Positions 17,159 through 25,522 of a DNA stretch of 64,000 bases are shown in pieces. The stretch lies in NCBI RefSeq assembly GCF_046764005.1, contig NZ_JBKOFW010000004.1:124001-188000 (forward strand). Reading direction: 5' to 3'. Origin of the DNA: Oryzobacter faecalis (GTDB lineage: Bacteria > Actinomycetota > Actinomycetes > Actinomycetales > Dermatophilaceae). Under the pieces are notes generated by a model. The model saw nothing but the letters and a program-made list of their open reading frames with translations, was not told the origin of the DNA and did not search any database. Position 1 is the first letter of the stretch. The number at the start of each line of letters is the position of its first letter. The position numbers and the translations under genes were made by a program.

Positions 17159-17197
17159 CCCGCCACCGTAGGGGAGCGGGTGCGCGAGGATGCGCCC

Positions 17198-18148
17198 ATG
17201 GCGCGAAAGGTCGGCGTGACGGTGGTCGGCGGCGGGGTGGTGGGCCTGACCACCTCCCTGGCCCTCGCGGAGGCCGGGTACCGCGTCACCTGCGTGCGGG
17301 ACGTGCCCGCCACCGGAACCGTGTCGGCGGTCGCGGGCGGACTCTGGTTCCCGTACCACGTCGAGCCCCGCGACCGCGTCGTCGGCTGGGGGCAGGAGGC
17401 GCTGGCCCGGTTCCGGGGCCTCGTCCGCGAGCGCGGCGCGGGGGTGCGGATGGCGGAGGGCGTCCTCGTCGAACGTGGACCGGCCGACCGCTGGTGGACC
17501 CACGGCGTCGAGGGCTGGCGTGAGGCGGCGCCCTCCGAGCTCCCCGAGGGAGCCACAGGAGGCGTCGTGGCCGAGGTCCCGCTCGTGACGATGCCGGTCT
17601 TCCTGCCGTGGCTCGAGAAGCGCTGTCTCGCAGCGGGAGTCGTGCTCGAGCAGGCGAGGGTCGATGACCTCGCGGACGTCACCGCCGACGTCGTGGTCGT
17701 CGCGGCCGGGCTCCGGTCGGGCGAGCTCGTCGGTGACGCCTCGGGTCGGCCGTCCCGAGGCCAGGTCGCCCTGCTGTCCAACCCCGGGCTCGACCGGTGG
17801 CTCGTCGACGATGACCACCCCCAGGGCATGGTCTACGCCCTGCCGCACCCCGGGTGGGTCGTCTGCGGCGGGACCGACGTCGAGGGCTCGTGGGACCTCG
17901 ACCCCGACCCGGGGGTCCACGCGGCCATCGTCGCGCGGGTTCGTGCGGTCGTCCCTGAGCTCGCCGGTGCCGAGGTGCTCGGCGCGAGGGTGGGCCTGCG
18001 TCCGATCTCGCCCTCGGTCCGCCTGTCGCGCACCACGGTTCGCGGCCGCGACGTCGTGACGAACTACGGGCACGGGGGCGCCGGGGTCACCCTGTCGTGG
18101 GGGTGCGCGGCCGAGGTCGTCCGCCTCGTCGGCGAGGTCGTCGCGTGA
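17198..18148 (+). CDS. dao: D-amino-acid oxidase (FAD)
   Basis: 316 residues starting MARKVGVTVVGGG. Rossmann FAD motif GGGVVG (11-16), an AGGLWFPY segment near 46-53 that contacts FAD, and a C-terminal NYGHGGAGVTLSWG block (about 287-300), which is a hallmark of DAAO/DASPO enzymes. It oxidatively deaminates D-amino acids to 2-oxo acids, ammonia and hydrogen peroxide. There is no peroxisomal-type end, as expected for a bacterium. Substrate preference (neutral versus acidic) is not resolved by sequence. Monocistronic on the plus strand. Confidence 0.88.
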   Translation: MARKVGVTVVGGGVVGLTTSLALAEAGYRVTCVRDVPATGTVSAVAGGLWFPYHVEPRDRVVGWGQEALARFRGLVRERGAGVRMAEGVLVERGPADRWWTHGVEGWREAAPSELPEGATGGVVAEVPLVTMPVFLPWLEKRCLAAGVVLEQARVDDLADVTADVVVVAAGLRSGELVGDASGRPSRGQVALLSNPGLDRWLVDDDHPQGMVYALPHPGWVVCGGTDVEGSWDLDPDPGVHAAIVARVRAVVPELAGAEVLGARVGLRPISPSVRLSRTTVRGRDVVTNYGHGGAGVTLSWGCAAEVVRLVGEVVA

Positions 18149-18385
18149 GGACGGTCCGGGGCGGCCGCCCGGCTGCACGCCCGTCCGGCCGCCGTGGCGA
18201 GGGGGGCCGAGGTGATCGTGGAGACGGCCGACCGCGGGCTCGTCGAGCGGGTGCGCGCCGTGGGGGCGAGCGCTGTCGGACCCCGTTCCCCGTACGCCGG
18301 GCCCTGGTCCGCCTGCGCCGGGGCACGGCGGTCAGGAGGCGCCAGGGTCGAACGAGCCGGAGCTGGCGGTACCCAGGGAGCGACA
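18149..18385 (+). pseudogene. Possible remnant of a coding sequence ahead of arr
   Basis: This 237-base gap reads in the same frame as arr without a stop. From about 18160 to 18300 it shows strong coding bias, with nearly all third positions G or C, giving a plausible peptide around EVIVETADRGLVERVRAVG. The bias disappears from about 18310 towards the arr start. It may be the leftover of a gene lost when arr arrived, or an N-terminal extension of arr starting at GTG 18194. No family recognised. Confidence 0.35.
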
Positions 18386-18847
18386 GTGCGTGAACCCGAC
18401 GGTGGCGACACACCGATCACCTACGACACCTGTGACCAGGTCACGGGCCCCTTCTACCACGGGACGAAGGCCCTCCTCGTCCCCGGAGTGGAGCTGGTCC
18501 CCGGCCACACCTCCAACTTCCAGGACGGCCGGGTGTCCAACCACATCTACTTCTCGACGCTGGAGGCAACCGCCGCATGGGGAGCCCAGCTCGCCGCCGC
18601 CCTGGCCGGCACCGACGAACGAGGCCACATCTACGTCGTGGCGCCGTTGGGCCCGTTCGAGGACGACCCCAACGTGACGGACAAGCGCTTCCCCGGTAAT
18701 CCCACCCGGTCCTACCGGACCCGGCACGCGCTCCGCGTCCTCAGCGAGCTCGACGACTGGCGACCCCACCCGCCCGCCGCCGTCGAGGCGATGCTGGACA
18801 GCCTGGCTCGACTCCGCGAGCAGGGGCTCGACGTCATCGAGGACTAG
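18386..18847 (+). CDS. arr: Rifamycin (rifampin) ADP-ribosyltransferase
   Basis: 153 residues from a GTG at 18386 with AGGGAG eight bases upstream. The fold signature is complete: FYHGTKA (His25), SNHIYF (Tyr55), the EDDPN acidic segment (about 92-96) and the KRFPGNPTRSYR block. Arr transfers ADP-ribose from NAD to the C23 hydroxyl of rifamycins, giving resistance. Codon use is slightly less GC-biased than the neighbours (GAA, GCA, GGA and ACA occur), hinting at acquisition. It converges with arfB after a 24-base gap. No mobile element or integron site is visible. Confidence 0.88.
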   Translation: MREPDGGDTPITYDTCDQVTGPFYHGTKALLVPGVELVPGHTSNFQDGRVSNHIYFSTLEATAAWGAQLAAALAGTDERGHIYVVAPLGPFEDDPNVTDKRFPGNPTRSYRTRHALRVLSELDDWRPHPPAAVEAMLDSLARLREQGLDVIED

Positions 18848-18871
18848 CGGATCGCGGGCGACCGGCCGGGA

Positions 18872-19315
18872 TCAGTCGGCGGCGGGACGGGAGCGGGCCG
18901 CCTTGGTGTCGGCGCGGCGGCGCTTGGCGTCGAGGCGACGCTCGACCGACCCGCGCGTCGGCCGGGTCGCCCGCCGGGCAGGAGGGGGCGGCGCCATCGC
19001 GTCCCGGAGGAGGTCGGCCATCCGCTCGCGGGCCGCCACCCGGTTGCGGCGCTGCTGCCGGTGCTCGGACGCGGCGACGACGAGGAGCCGGTCGTCGACG
19101 AGCCGGGAACCCAGCGCGCGCAGGACCCTCCGGCGCTGCGGCTCCGTGAACGCGGGGGAGGCGACGACGTCGAGCTCGAGCTCCACGCGGCTGTCGGCGG
19201 TGTTGACCCCCTGCCCACCCGGGCCGGACGACCGCGAGAACCGCTCGACGAGCTCGCCGGAGGGGACCGTGATCCCCTCCGGCACACCGGGACCCGGGGG
19301 GATGACCAGGTCCAT
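18872..19315 (-). CDS. arfB: Alternative ribosome-rescue peptidyl-tRNA hydrolase ArfB (RF-1 domain)
   Basis: 147 residues. The catalytic GGQ lies at 33-35 within a SSGPGGQGVNT context, followed by an RVELELDV strand. The C-terminal 35 residues are basic (KRRRADTKAARSRP), as needed to enter the empty mRNA channel of stalled ribosomes. It hydrolyses peptidyl-tRNA on non-stop complexes. The start overlaps the LigD polymerase stop (TGATG), so they are coupled. Confidence 0.9.
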   Translation of the reverse strand: MDLVIPPGPGVPEGITVPSGELVERFSRSSGPGGQGVNTADSRVELELDVVASPAFTEPQRRRVLRALGSRLVDDRLLVVAASEHRQQRRNRVAARERMADLLRDAMAPPPPARRATRPTRGSVERRLDAKRRRADTKAARSRPAAD

Positions 19316-20307
19316 CAGGGCCTGCCCGTGTCGTCCTCGGGCTCGGGAGGTGCCTCCGCGCCCTCGGCCTCGTCGCGGTCGGCCCACTCGAGGAGGGGGG
19401 CGATGTCGAAGACGGCGTCGTCGATGCCCGCGTGGAGGTCGCCCAGCTCGGCGTACCGCGCCGGGACCGTGGCGATGGTGAGCTCGGCGGGCTCGACGTC
19501 GTCGACCTCGTCCCAGCGGATCGGGGTCGAGACGGTGCCGATGTCGTTGCCGCGCACCGAGTAGGCCGCGGCGATCGTGTGGTCGCGCGCGTTCTGGTTG
19601 TAGTCGACGAACACCGACGCGGGGTCGCGGTCCTTGCGCCACCACGTGGTCGTGACGTCGTCGGGGAGGCGTCGCTCGACCTCACGGGCGAAGGCGAGGG
19701 CCGCCCTCCGGACGTCCTGGAAGCCGTGCTCGGGGACGATCCGCACGTAGACGTGCAGACCGTGCCCGCCGCTCGTCTTGGGGAAGCCGGTGGCACCCAG
19801 CTCGTCGAGCACCTCGTGCGCGACGTGGGCCGCCCGCCGCACGCGCGAGAACGGCGCCTCGGGCATCGGGTCCAGGTCGATGCGCCACTCGTCGGGCTTC
19901 TCGGTGTCGGCGCGCCGGCTGTTCCAGGGGTGGAACTCGACGGTGCTCATCTGCACTGCCCAGGCGACATCGGCGAGGCGGGTGACGCACAGCTCGTCGG
20001 CGTGGAGGCCGTAGCGCGGGAAGTGCAGGCGCACGGTCTCGACCCACGGGGGCGCGCCGCGGGGGAGCCGCTTCTGGTGGACCTTCTGCCCGCCCGTCAC
20101 GCCGTCGGGGAAGCGGTGGAGCATGCAGGGCCGCTCGCGCAGCGCGTTGACGATGCCGTCGCCGACCGAGAGGTAGTAGTTGACGAGGTCGAGCTTGGTC
20201 TCCCCGCGCGCGCCGAAGTAGACGCGGTCCGGGCTCGACACGCGCACGTCGAAGCCCTCGACGTCCAGGACGACCGGCTCCCCGAACTCTCCCTTGCGCG
20301 AGGCCAT
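19315..20307 (-). CDS. ligD: LigD polymerase-domain protein (archaeo-eukaryotic primase superfamily, NHEJ)
   Basis: 330 residues. The archaeo-eukaryotic primase core is visible: the catalytic DLDP pair (Asp144, Asp146), SGGHGLHVY (His182) and a VFVDYNQNARDHTIAAAYS block near 240-255 typical of LigD polymerase domains. There is no ligase or phosphoesterase domain, so this is a stand-alone PolDom as in many actinobacteria. It would extend or fill ends during double-strand break repair, with Ku and a ligase encoded elsewhere. The acidic C-terminal 25 residues look disordered. Confidence 0.88.
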   Translation of the reverse strand: MASRKGEFGEPVVLDVEGFDVRVSSPDRVYFGARGETKLDLVNYYLSVGDGIVNALRERPCMLHRFPDGVTGGQKVHQKRLPRGAPPWVETVRLHFPRYGLHADELCVTRLADVAWAVQMSTVEFHPWNSRRADTEKPDEWRIDLDPMPEAPFSRVRRAAHVAHEVLDELGATGFPKTSGGHGLHVYVRIVPEHGFQDVRRAALAFAREVERRLPDDVTTTWWRKDRDPASVFVDYNQNARDHTIAAAYSVRGNDIGTVSTPIRWDEVDDVEPAELTIATVPARYAELGDLHAGIDDAVFDIAPLLEWADRDEAEGAEAPPEPEDDTGRP

Positions 20308-20363
20308 GGCCCCACCGTAGGGGCCCGGTGCCCGACGCCGTCGCCGTCGCCGACGGGTCAAGG

Positions 20364-20407
20364 TTAGACAAAGACTGGACGACCATTCCTGTCTAGTGTT
20401 TGTCTAG
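20364..20407. promoter_or_regulatory. Operator-like array of TGTCTAG/TTAGACA elements
   Basis: TTAGACA occurs at 20364-20370, and TGTCTAG occurs at 20390-20396 and 20401-20407 (11 bases apart). The outer elements form an 8-base inverted repeat, TAGACAAA/TTTGTCTA (20365-20372 and 20399-20406). The AT-richness contrasts sharply with the surroundings. It lies between the divergent LigD gene and the small secreted protein, so it is probably the promoter/operator of one or both. Confidence 0.5.
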
Positions 20408-20458
20408 GGCGTAGCAGCCGCGACGACGGAGCCGCGGCCCGACCCGAGGAGACACCTC

Positions 20459-20773
20459 ATGACCCGCACCCGCACCCGCCTCGCCACCGTCGCCGTCGCC
20501 GCGCTCGGTGCCACCCTCCTCGCCGCCGCCCCCGCGCAGGCCGCCGACGGCCAGTGCCAGGCGGCCGGCATCGCCACCCTCAAGAGCATCGACGCCTTCA
20601 AGGCCGTCCGTGACAACGGCGTCTCCGTGGCCACGGCCGTGTCCCTCGGCGTCGCCCCGCGCAACGGCCTCCCCGAGGGCTTCACCCTCGACACCGTCAT
20701 CCCGTTCCAGACCCTGCTCGCCGACCACCGCGCCGGCGACGACAGCATCTTCATCTACCCGTGGTGCGAGTGA
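20459..20773 (+). CDS. Small secreted protein, function unknown
   Basis: 104 residues with a clear Sec signal peptide: Arg-rich start, hydrophobic core about 9-24 and an AQA cleavage site near 28. The mature part is about 75 residues with two cysteines (about 33 and 103) that could form one disulfide, and ends in YPWCE. A GAGGAG ribosome site lies upstream. No domain recognised. The unusual operator array upstream suggests tight regulation. It is followed by a strong hairpin, so it is probably a single-gene transcript. Confidence 0.75.
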   Translation: MTRTRTRLATVAVAALGATLLAAAPAQAADGQCQAAGIATLKSIDAFKAVRDNGVSVATAVSLGVAPRNGLPEGFTLDTVIPFQTLLADHRAGDDSIFIYPWCE

Positions 20774-20831
20774 CCCCCTGACCTCCCCGGCGGCCGCGCG
20801 CCTCTCCTTCCTCCGGGTGCGCGGCCGCACC

Positions 20832-20865
20832 GGCGGCCGGGACCCGTGGTGGGGTCCCGGCCGCC
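20832..20865 (+). terminator. Strong hairpin after the small secreted protein
   Basis: Perfect 14-base arms GGCGGCCGGGACCC (20832-20845) and its complement (20852-20865) with a six-base loop. There is no U-tract, as is usual in high-GC actinobacteria. It separates the secreted-protein gene from pcrA. Confidence 0.7.
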
Positions 20866-20943
20866 GCCTCGTGCACGCAGGATGTCGGCGGGGCCGGTCG
20901 CGCGGGCCGGCGGTCGGTGCCGCGACGTAGGGTTGACCCCGAC

Positions 20944-23394
20944 ATGAGCACCCTCTTCGACGGCCTCGACCTCAGCGGCGCCGGGCCCGCGCCGCACGTC
21001 GACCCCGCCACCCACGACAGCGCCCACGCCGCCCTCGTCAACGCCGCGGGCGTCCCCACGTGGGCCGAGGCGGCGGCCGCCGGTCGCGGCCCCGAGGGGG
21101 GCCCGTCGGCCCGCCCGAGCCTCGACCCCGACGAGCTGCTCACCGGACTCAACCCACAGCAGCGTGAGGCCGTCCTCCACGAGGGTCCGCCCCTCCTCAT
21201 CGTCGCCGGCGCGGGCTCGGGCAAGACCCGCGTCCTCACCACGCGCATCGCCCACCTCCTCGCGGCGCGTGGCGTCCAGCCCGGGCAGGTCCTCGCCATC
21301 ACCTTCACGAACAAGGCAGCGGCCGAGATGCGAGAGCGGGTCGAGGGGCTCGTCGGGCCCCGGGCGAAGGCGATGTGGGTCATGACCTTCCACAGCGCCT
21401 GTGTGCGGATCCTGCGCCGCGAGGCCGACAAGGTCGGCCTGCGCTCCAGCTTCTCGATCTACGACGCCGCCGACTCCCAGCGGCTGATGTCGATGGTGCT
21501 GCGCGACATGGACCTCGACCCCAAGCGCTACAACCCGCGGGCGTTCGGCCACCAGGTGAGCAACCTCAAGAACGAGCTGGTCGACGAGGAGACCTTCGCC
21601 AGCCGCGTCGCGCAGGAGGGCACCCACCAGGAGGAGGTGCTCGCGCAGGCCTACACCGAGTACCAGCGGCGGCTGCGGGCCGCGAACGCCATGGACTTCG
21701 ACGACCTCATCATGACGACGGTCCACATGTTCCAGGTCTTCCCCGACGTCGCCGAGCACTACCGCCGCCGGTTCCGGCACGTCATGGTCGACGAGTACCA
21801 GGACACCAACCACGCCCAGTACCAGCTGGTCCGCGAGCTCGTCGGGTCCGACGCGACGCGCGGCGGGGCGCACGGGGTCGAGCCGAGCGAGCTCGTCGTC
21901 GTCGGCGACGCCGACCAGTCGATCTACGCCTTCCGCGGTGCGACGATCCGCAACATCGAGGAGTTCGAGGAGGACTACCCGCACGCGCGGACCATCCTCC
22001 TCGAGCAGAACTACCGGTCGACCCAGACCATCCTGCGCGCCGCCAACACGGTCATCTCCCGCAACGAGGGCCGGCGCAAGAAGAACCTCTGGACCGACAG
22101 CGGTGACGGCGCCCGCATCATCGGCTACGTCGCCGACAACGAGCACGACGAGGCCTCGTTCGTCGCGCGGTCCATCGACCGGCTCGGCGACGAGCACGGC
22201 GTGCGCCCCGGTGACGTCGCGGTGTTCTACCGCACCAACGCCCAGTCGCGGGCACTCGAGGAGGTGTTCGTCCGGGTCGGCCTGCCGTACAAGGTCGTCG
22301 GCGGCACCCGGTTCTACGAGCGCCGCGAGGTCAAGGACGCCCTCGCCTACCTGCGGGTGCTCTCCAACCCGTCGGACACCGTGAACATGCGGCGCATCCT
22401 CAACGTGCCCAAGCGCGGCATCGGTGACCGCGCCGAGGCGTGCGTCGTCGCCCTCGCCGAGCGCGAGCGCATCCCGTTCGTCGCGGCGCTGGGCCGGCCC
22501 GAGGACGCCCCCGGCATCGCCTCCCGCTCGGTGGCCGCCATCAAGGGCTTCACCGGGCTCCTCGAGAGCCTCGGCGCGGTCCGTGACGACGAGGACGCCG
22601 GTGTCTCCGAGCTGCTCGAGGCCATCCTCGACCAGTCCGGCTACCTCGCCGAGCTCCGCGCCAGCCACGACCCCCAGGACGAGACGCGGATCGAGAACCT
22701 CGCCGAGCTCGTGGCCGTCGCCCGCGAGTTCGACGACGCCCGACGCGAGACCGGCGAGGTCGTCAGCCTCGAGGACTTCCTCGAGCGGGTCTCCCTCGTC
22801 GCCGACGCCGACGAGATCCCCGACACGGCCGAGGCCGAAGCCGCGGGCGTCGTCACCCTGATGACGCTGCACACCGCCAAGGGGCTCGAGTTCCCCGTCG
22901 TCTTCCTCACCGGGCTCGAGGACGGCACCTTCCCGCACCTGCGCAGCCTCGGCGACCCCAAGGAGCTGGAGGAGGAGCGCCGCCTCGCGTACGTCGGCAT
23001 CACGCGTGCGCGCGAGCGGCTGCACCTGAGCCGCGCGGCGGTCCGATCCGCTTGGGGTGCACCGCAGTACAACCCGCCATCACGCTTCCTCGACGAGATC
23101 CCGGCCGAGCTCGTCGAGTGGGAGCGCGAGCTGTCCGGGGCGGCCGCGATCGGTCGTCGCGACCAGCGGCCGGCCGTCGCGACCCTCGCCGCGCGCCCGG
23201 GCGTGCGCTCCCCGGGCAACCGGCCGATCATCGCCCTCGCGCCCGGCGACCGCGTCACCCACGACAGCTACGGCCTGGGCAGCGTCGTCCGCACGCTCGG
23301 CGAGGGGGACAGGACGCAGGCCGAGGTCGACTTCGGCGGTGAGCTCGGGGTCAAGCGGTTCGTCCTGCGGTTCGCTCCGCTCGAGAAGCTCTGA
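20944..23394 (+). CDS. pcrA: ATP-dependent DNA helicase PcrA/UvrD1
   Basis: 816 residues from ATG 20944. Superfamily 1A motifs in order: Q-motif region LNPQQREAV (69-77), Walker A GAGSGKT (89-95), motif II DEYQDTN near 282, VVGDADQSIYAFRG near 320, QNYRST, TLHTAKGLEF, and motif VI YVGITRARERL near 690. The C-terminus has the Tudor-like domain (RVTHDSYGLGSV near 770 to the end) that binds RNA polymerase in PcrA. It unwinds DNA in nucleotide-excision repair and resolves replication-transcription conflicts. The next gene is a convergent M23 peptidase, the same order as M. tuberculosis uvrD1-Rv0950c. Confidence 0.93.
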   Translation: MSTLFDGLDLSGAGPAPHVDPATHDSAHAALVNAAGVPTWAEAAAAGRGPEGGPSARPSLDPDELLTGLNPQQREAVLHEGPPLLIVAGAGSGKTRVLTTRIAHLLAARGVQPGQVLAITFTNKAAAEMRERVEGLVGPRAKAMWVMTFHSACVRILRREADKVGLRSSFSIYDAADSQRLMSMVLRDMDLDPKRYNPRAFGHQVSNLKNELVDEETFASRVAQEGTHQEEVLAQAYTEYQRRLRAANAMDFDDLIMTTVHMFQVFPDVAEHYRRRFRHVMVDEYQDTNHAQYQLVRELVGSDATRGGAHGVEPSELVVVGDADQSIYAFRGATIRNIEEFEEDYPHARTILLEQNYRSTQTILRAANTVISRNEGRRKKNLWTDSGDGARIIGYVADNEHDEASFVARSIDRLGDEHGVRPGDVAVFYRTNAQSRALEEVFVRVGLPYKVVGGTRFYERREVKDALAYLRVLSNPSDTVNMRRILNVPKRGIGDRAEACVVALAERERIPFVAALGRPEDAPGIASRSVAAIKGFTGLLESLGAVRDDEDAGVSELLEAILDQSGYLAELRASHDPQDETRIENLAELVAVAREFDDARRETGEVVSLEDFLERVSLVADADEIPDTAEAEAAGVVTLMTLHTAKGLEFPVVFLTGLEDGTFPHLRSLGDPKELEEERRLAYVGITRARERLHLSRAAVRSAWGAPQYNPPSRFLDEIPAELVEWERELSGAAAIGRRDQRPAVATLAARPGVRSPGNRPIIALAPGDRVTHDSYGLGSVVRTLGEGDRTQAEVDFGGELGVKRFVLRFAPLEKL

Positions 23395-23428
23395 GGCCGG
23401 CGCGGGCAGCTGCCCCGCAACCGACGAC

Positions 23429-23458
23429 GCGCCCCCGGGACCGAGGTCCTGGGGGCGC
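23429..23458. terminator. Bidirectional terminator between pcrA and the M23 peptidase gene
   Basis: Inverted repeat with arms of about 14 bases (GCGCCCCCGGGACC and GGTCCTGGGGGCGC, one G-T wobble, tight loop) placed between the converging stops at 23394 and 23491. Confidence 0.7.
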
Positions 23459-23490
23459 GGTGCGTCGTGCGGGAGGGTGCGGGCCGGGCG

Positions 23491-24273
23491 TCAGCCGACC
23501 ATGATCCCCTTGCGCTGCAGCCAGGGGGCCGGGTTGATCGGGTTGTCGCCGCCGGTGGGGTGGATCTCGAGGTGCAGGTGGGACCCGAACGAGTGGCCGG
23601 TGTTGCCGACGAGCCCGACGAGGTCGCCCGGCATGACGGTGTCGCCGTTGCTGACCAGCCGCTTGCTGAGGTGGCCGTACCAGGAGACGGTGCCGTCCCA
23701 GTAGCGGATCTCGATCTTGTTGCCGAAGCTGAAGACGTTGTCCGAGAGGATGACCGTGCCCTTGGACATCGCGTAGAGCGGGGTGCCGGTGGGGGCGCCG
23801 ACGTCGAGCCCGTCGTGCGTCTTGCCCCAGCGGGGGCCGAACCCGGAGGTCAGGCTGCCGGTGCGGATCGGCTTGACCCACTTCTTGCCCTCGCGCTCGG
23901 CCTTGGCGCGGGCGGCGGCCTCGGCGGCGGCGCGGCGCTTGGCGTCACGCGCGGCGCGCTGCTGGGCCTCGACGCGGCCCTTGAGGGCGGCGGTCTGCAT
24001 GCCCGAGGCCTGGCGCCGGGAGGCCAGGTCGGTGGAGGTCGCCTCGTCCGCGGCCTGCTCGGTGCGGGCGATCGCGGTCTGCTGGCCCGTGAGGTCGAGG
24101 GTCAGTGCCGCAGAGGACTCGGCGACGGTGGCTCCGGTGGCGGTCACCACGAGCGCCGCGGCTGCCGTGGTCGGCAGGACGAAGCTCGAGGAGAGGGCTC
24201 GGGGCAGGCGCGCACGACGGCTCGAGACGCGGTGGCGTCCGGCGTAGTGGCGCCCCCGGTACGAAGAACTCAA
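23491..24273 (-). CDS. M23 family metallopeptidase (LytM-type peptidoglycan hydrolase)
   Basis: 260 residues from a TTG at 24273; no ATG or GTG offers a better start. A basic N-terminus and a hydrophobic segment (about 31-52) give export or membrane anchoring. A coiled-coil, Ala/Arg-rich stretch (about 60-130) leads to the M23 domain with zinc ligands His153 and Asp157 (KTHDGLDVG) and His234 (HLHLEIHP), plus His201. It is therefore a catalytically competent LytM peptidase cutting peptidoglycan cross-bridges, not a degenerate activator. The 252-base upstream region carries a perfect CRP/GlxR-type site and GTCACGG direct repeats. Orthologous position to Rv0950c. Confidence 0.88.
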   Translation of the reverse strand: MSSSYRGRHYAGRHRVSSRRARLPRALSSSFVLPTTAAAALVVTATGATVAESSAALTLDLTGQQTAIARTEQAADEATSTDLASRRQASGMQTAALKGRVEAQQRAARDAKRRAAAEAAARAKAEREGKKWVKPIRTGSLTSGFGPRWGKTHDGLDVGAPTGTPLYAMSKGTVILSDNVFSFGNKIEIRYWDGTVSWYGHLSKRLVSNGDTVMPGDLVGLVGNTGHSFGSHLHLEIHPTGGDNPINPAPWLQRKGIMVG

Positions 24274-24327
24274 GGGGGCAGGACCTCAGGGGAGGGGGCA
24301 GGGCGTTTTGACTCGCCGCCAACCGTA

Positions 24328-24345
24328 CCGTGACCATTCCGTGAC
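24328..24345 (-). promoter_or_regulatory. GTCACGG direct repeats, candidate MtrA-type site upstream of the M23 gene
   Basis: On the coding strand GTCACGG occurs twice, 11 bases apart (plus-strand CCGTGAC at 24328-24334 and 24339-24345). They are about 60-70 bases before the start codon. MtrA of actinobacteria binds GTCAC/GTAAC-like direct repeats and controls M23-type peptidases in Corynebacterium, so this is a plausible site. Sequence match only. Confidence 0.4.
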
Positions 24346-24429
24346 ACAAACTTCGCGTCACCTCCAGTTGTCCTCCATGTCTCGACAAAGGTTCGGCAAC
24401 CCGCGCTGACGTGCGGGGAGAGCGTCGGA

Positions 24430-24445
24430 TGTGAGGTGGGTCACA
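24430..24445. promoter_or_regulatory. Perfect CRP/GlxR-type site upstream of the M23 gene
   Basis: TGTGA-GGTGGG-TCACA matches the consensus TGTGA-N6-TCACA at all ten fixed positions and extends to a 9-base inverted repeat (24426-24434 and 24441-24449). It is about 160 bases upstream of the M23 peptidase start and just beyond the 3' end of the lipase gene. GlxR controls resuscitation and cell-wall hydrolase genes in corynebacteria. Confidence 0.6.
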
Positions 24446-24525
24446 TCCGGGTTTGGCGCGTGTCGAGGGTGCGGCCGCGCGTCCCATCGTCCCCGTTCGT
24501 CACACCCGCACCACGGGCCCCTCGC

Positions 24526-25458
24526 TCACTCGTCGCGGGCGAGGAGGAGGACGCCCGACGTCACCGTGGCGCCGTCGGTGTCGAGCACGGCGAGCGCCGT
24601 GGAGATGCCGTGGACGACGTCGCGCATCATCGGCAGCGTGAGGTGGCCGGCGCCGTGCAGGCGCACGTTGCGGGCCCTGAGGTCAGGGTGGCGCAGGGCG
24701 CCGGAGCGCGGGGGCAGGACCGCCTCGTCGCTGTCGGACCAGTAGGAGATGAAGCGGGTGCGGCAGCCGGCGACCGGGCGCTCGAGCTCGCGCAGCACCC
24801 CGCTGCCCGGCCTCATCTGCTGCATGAGCCGGGTGGGGACCGCGTAGGCCGCCCAGGTCCCCTCGTGAGGGGTGCCGAGCGTGACGAGCGTGTGGACGCG
24901 GGCGTCACCGCCGAGGCGGGTGACGTAGTAGCGACCGATGAGCCCGCCGAGGCTGTGCCCGATGACGTGGATCCGCTCGAATCCGGTCTCCTCGACGATC
25001 CGCTCGACCTCCTGGGCGAGCCCCGCCGCCGCGGCGCGCACGTCCGTGGCGACCGTCGTGTAGTTCATCGCGAAGACGTTGGAGAAGCCGCGCCGGGTGA
25101 GGCCGCGGCGCAGGAGCGTGAAGACCGACCGGTTGCTGATGATCCCGTGGACGAGCAGGATCGGCGTCCCGGCCGCCTCGACGTCGGAGACGAGCAGGCC
25201 GCGCTGCACCGGGGGCAGGTGCTCGACGCGGTAGGTCGGCTCGCTGCGCCGGTCGCGGCCGCCCAGCAGGCCCAGCGGCCAGGTCGCCGCGTGGGCGGCG
25301 AGCCAGACGGCCTCGACCGCCCCACCGGCGATGACGGCGGGGTCGAGGAGGAAGCGGGCCGTGTCGGTGACGGTGCGCAGGGCGGCGCGCGGCGAGGGCC
25401 GCGTCGGTGCGGGGACCTCGACGTGCGGAGCGGCGCTCGGCCGCGATGACGACGCCAT
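24526..25458 (-). CDS. Triacylglycerol lipase/esterase-like alpha/beta hydrolase (EstA/LipB-like)
   Basis: 310 residues from ATG 25458. Oxyanion segment LLVHGIISN (101-109), nucleophile elbow GHSLGG with Ser169, acid in SDSDEAV (Asp244 likely) and His272 in GAGHLT. The arrangement, with LGTPHEGT after the elbow, is that of bacterial lipases acting on acylglycerols or polyesters. There is no clear signal peptide, though a hydrophobic stretch at about 40-65 could associate with the membrane. It sits between the M23 peptidase and the M4 protease, an insertion relative to the conserved pcrA-sucC order. Confidence 0.82.
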   Translation of the reverse strand: MASSSRPSAAPHVEVPAPTRPSPRAALRTVTDTARFLLDPAVIAGGAVEAVWLAAHAATWPLGLLGGRDRRSEPTYRVEHLPPVQRGLLVSDVEAAGTPILLVHGIISNRSVFTLLRRGLTRRGFSNVFAMNYTTVATDVRAAAAGLAQEVERIVEETGFERIHVIGHSLGGLIGRYYVTRLGGDARVHTLVTLGTPHEGTWAAYAVPTRLMQQMRPGSGVLRELERPVAGCRTRFISYWSDSDEAVLPPRSGALRHPDLRARNVRLHGAGHLTLPMMRDVVHGISTALAVLDTDGATVTSGVLLLARDE

Positions 25459-25522
25459 GGCGAGGCCACTGTACGGCCGACCATGCCGGTCCGGCCCCCG
25501 TCGTGGCGGGTGTCCCACGATC

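Noticed and set aside
24274..24525. A ydaO/c-di-AMP riboswitch, which often precedes actinobacterial cell-wall hydrolases.
   Set aside because: The conserved ydaO core segments are not visible in this 252-base leader; only protein-type binding sites are seen.
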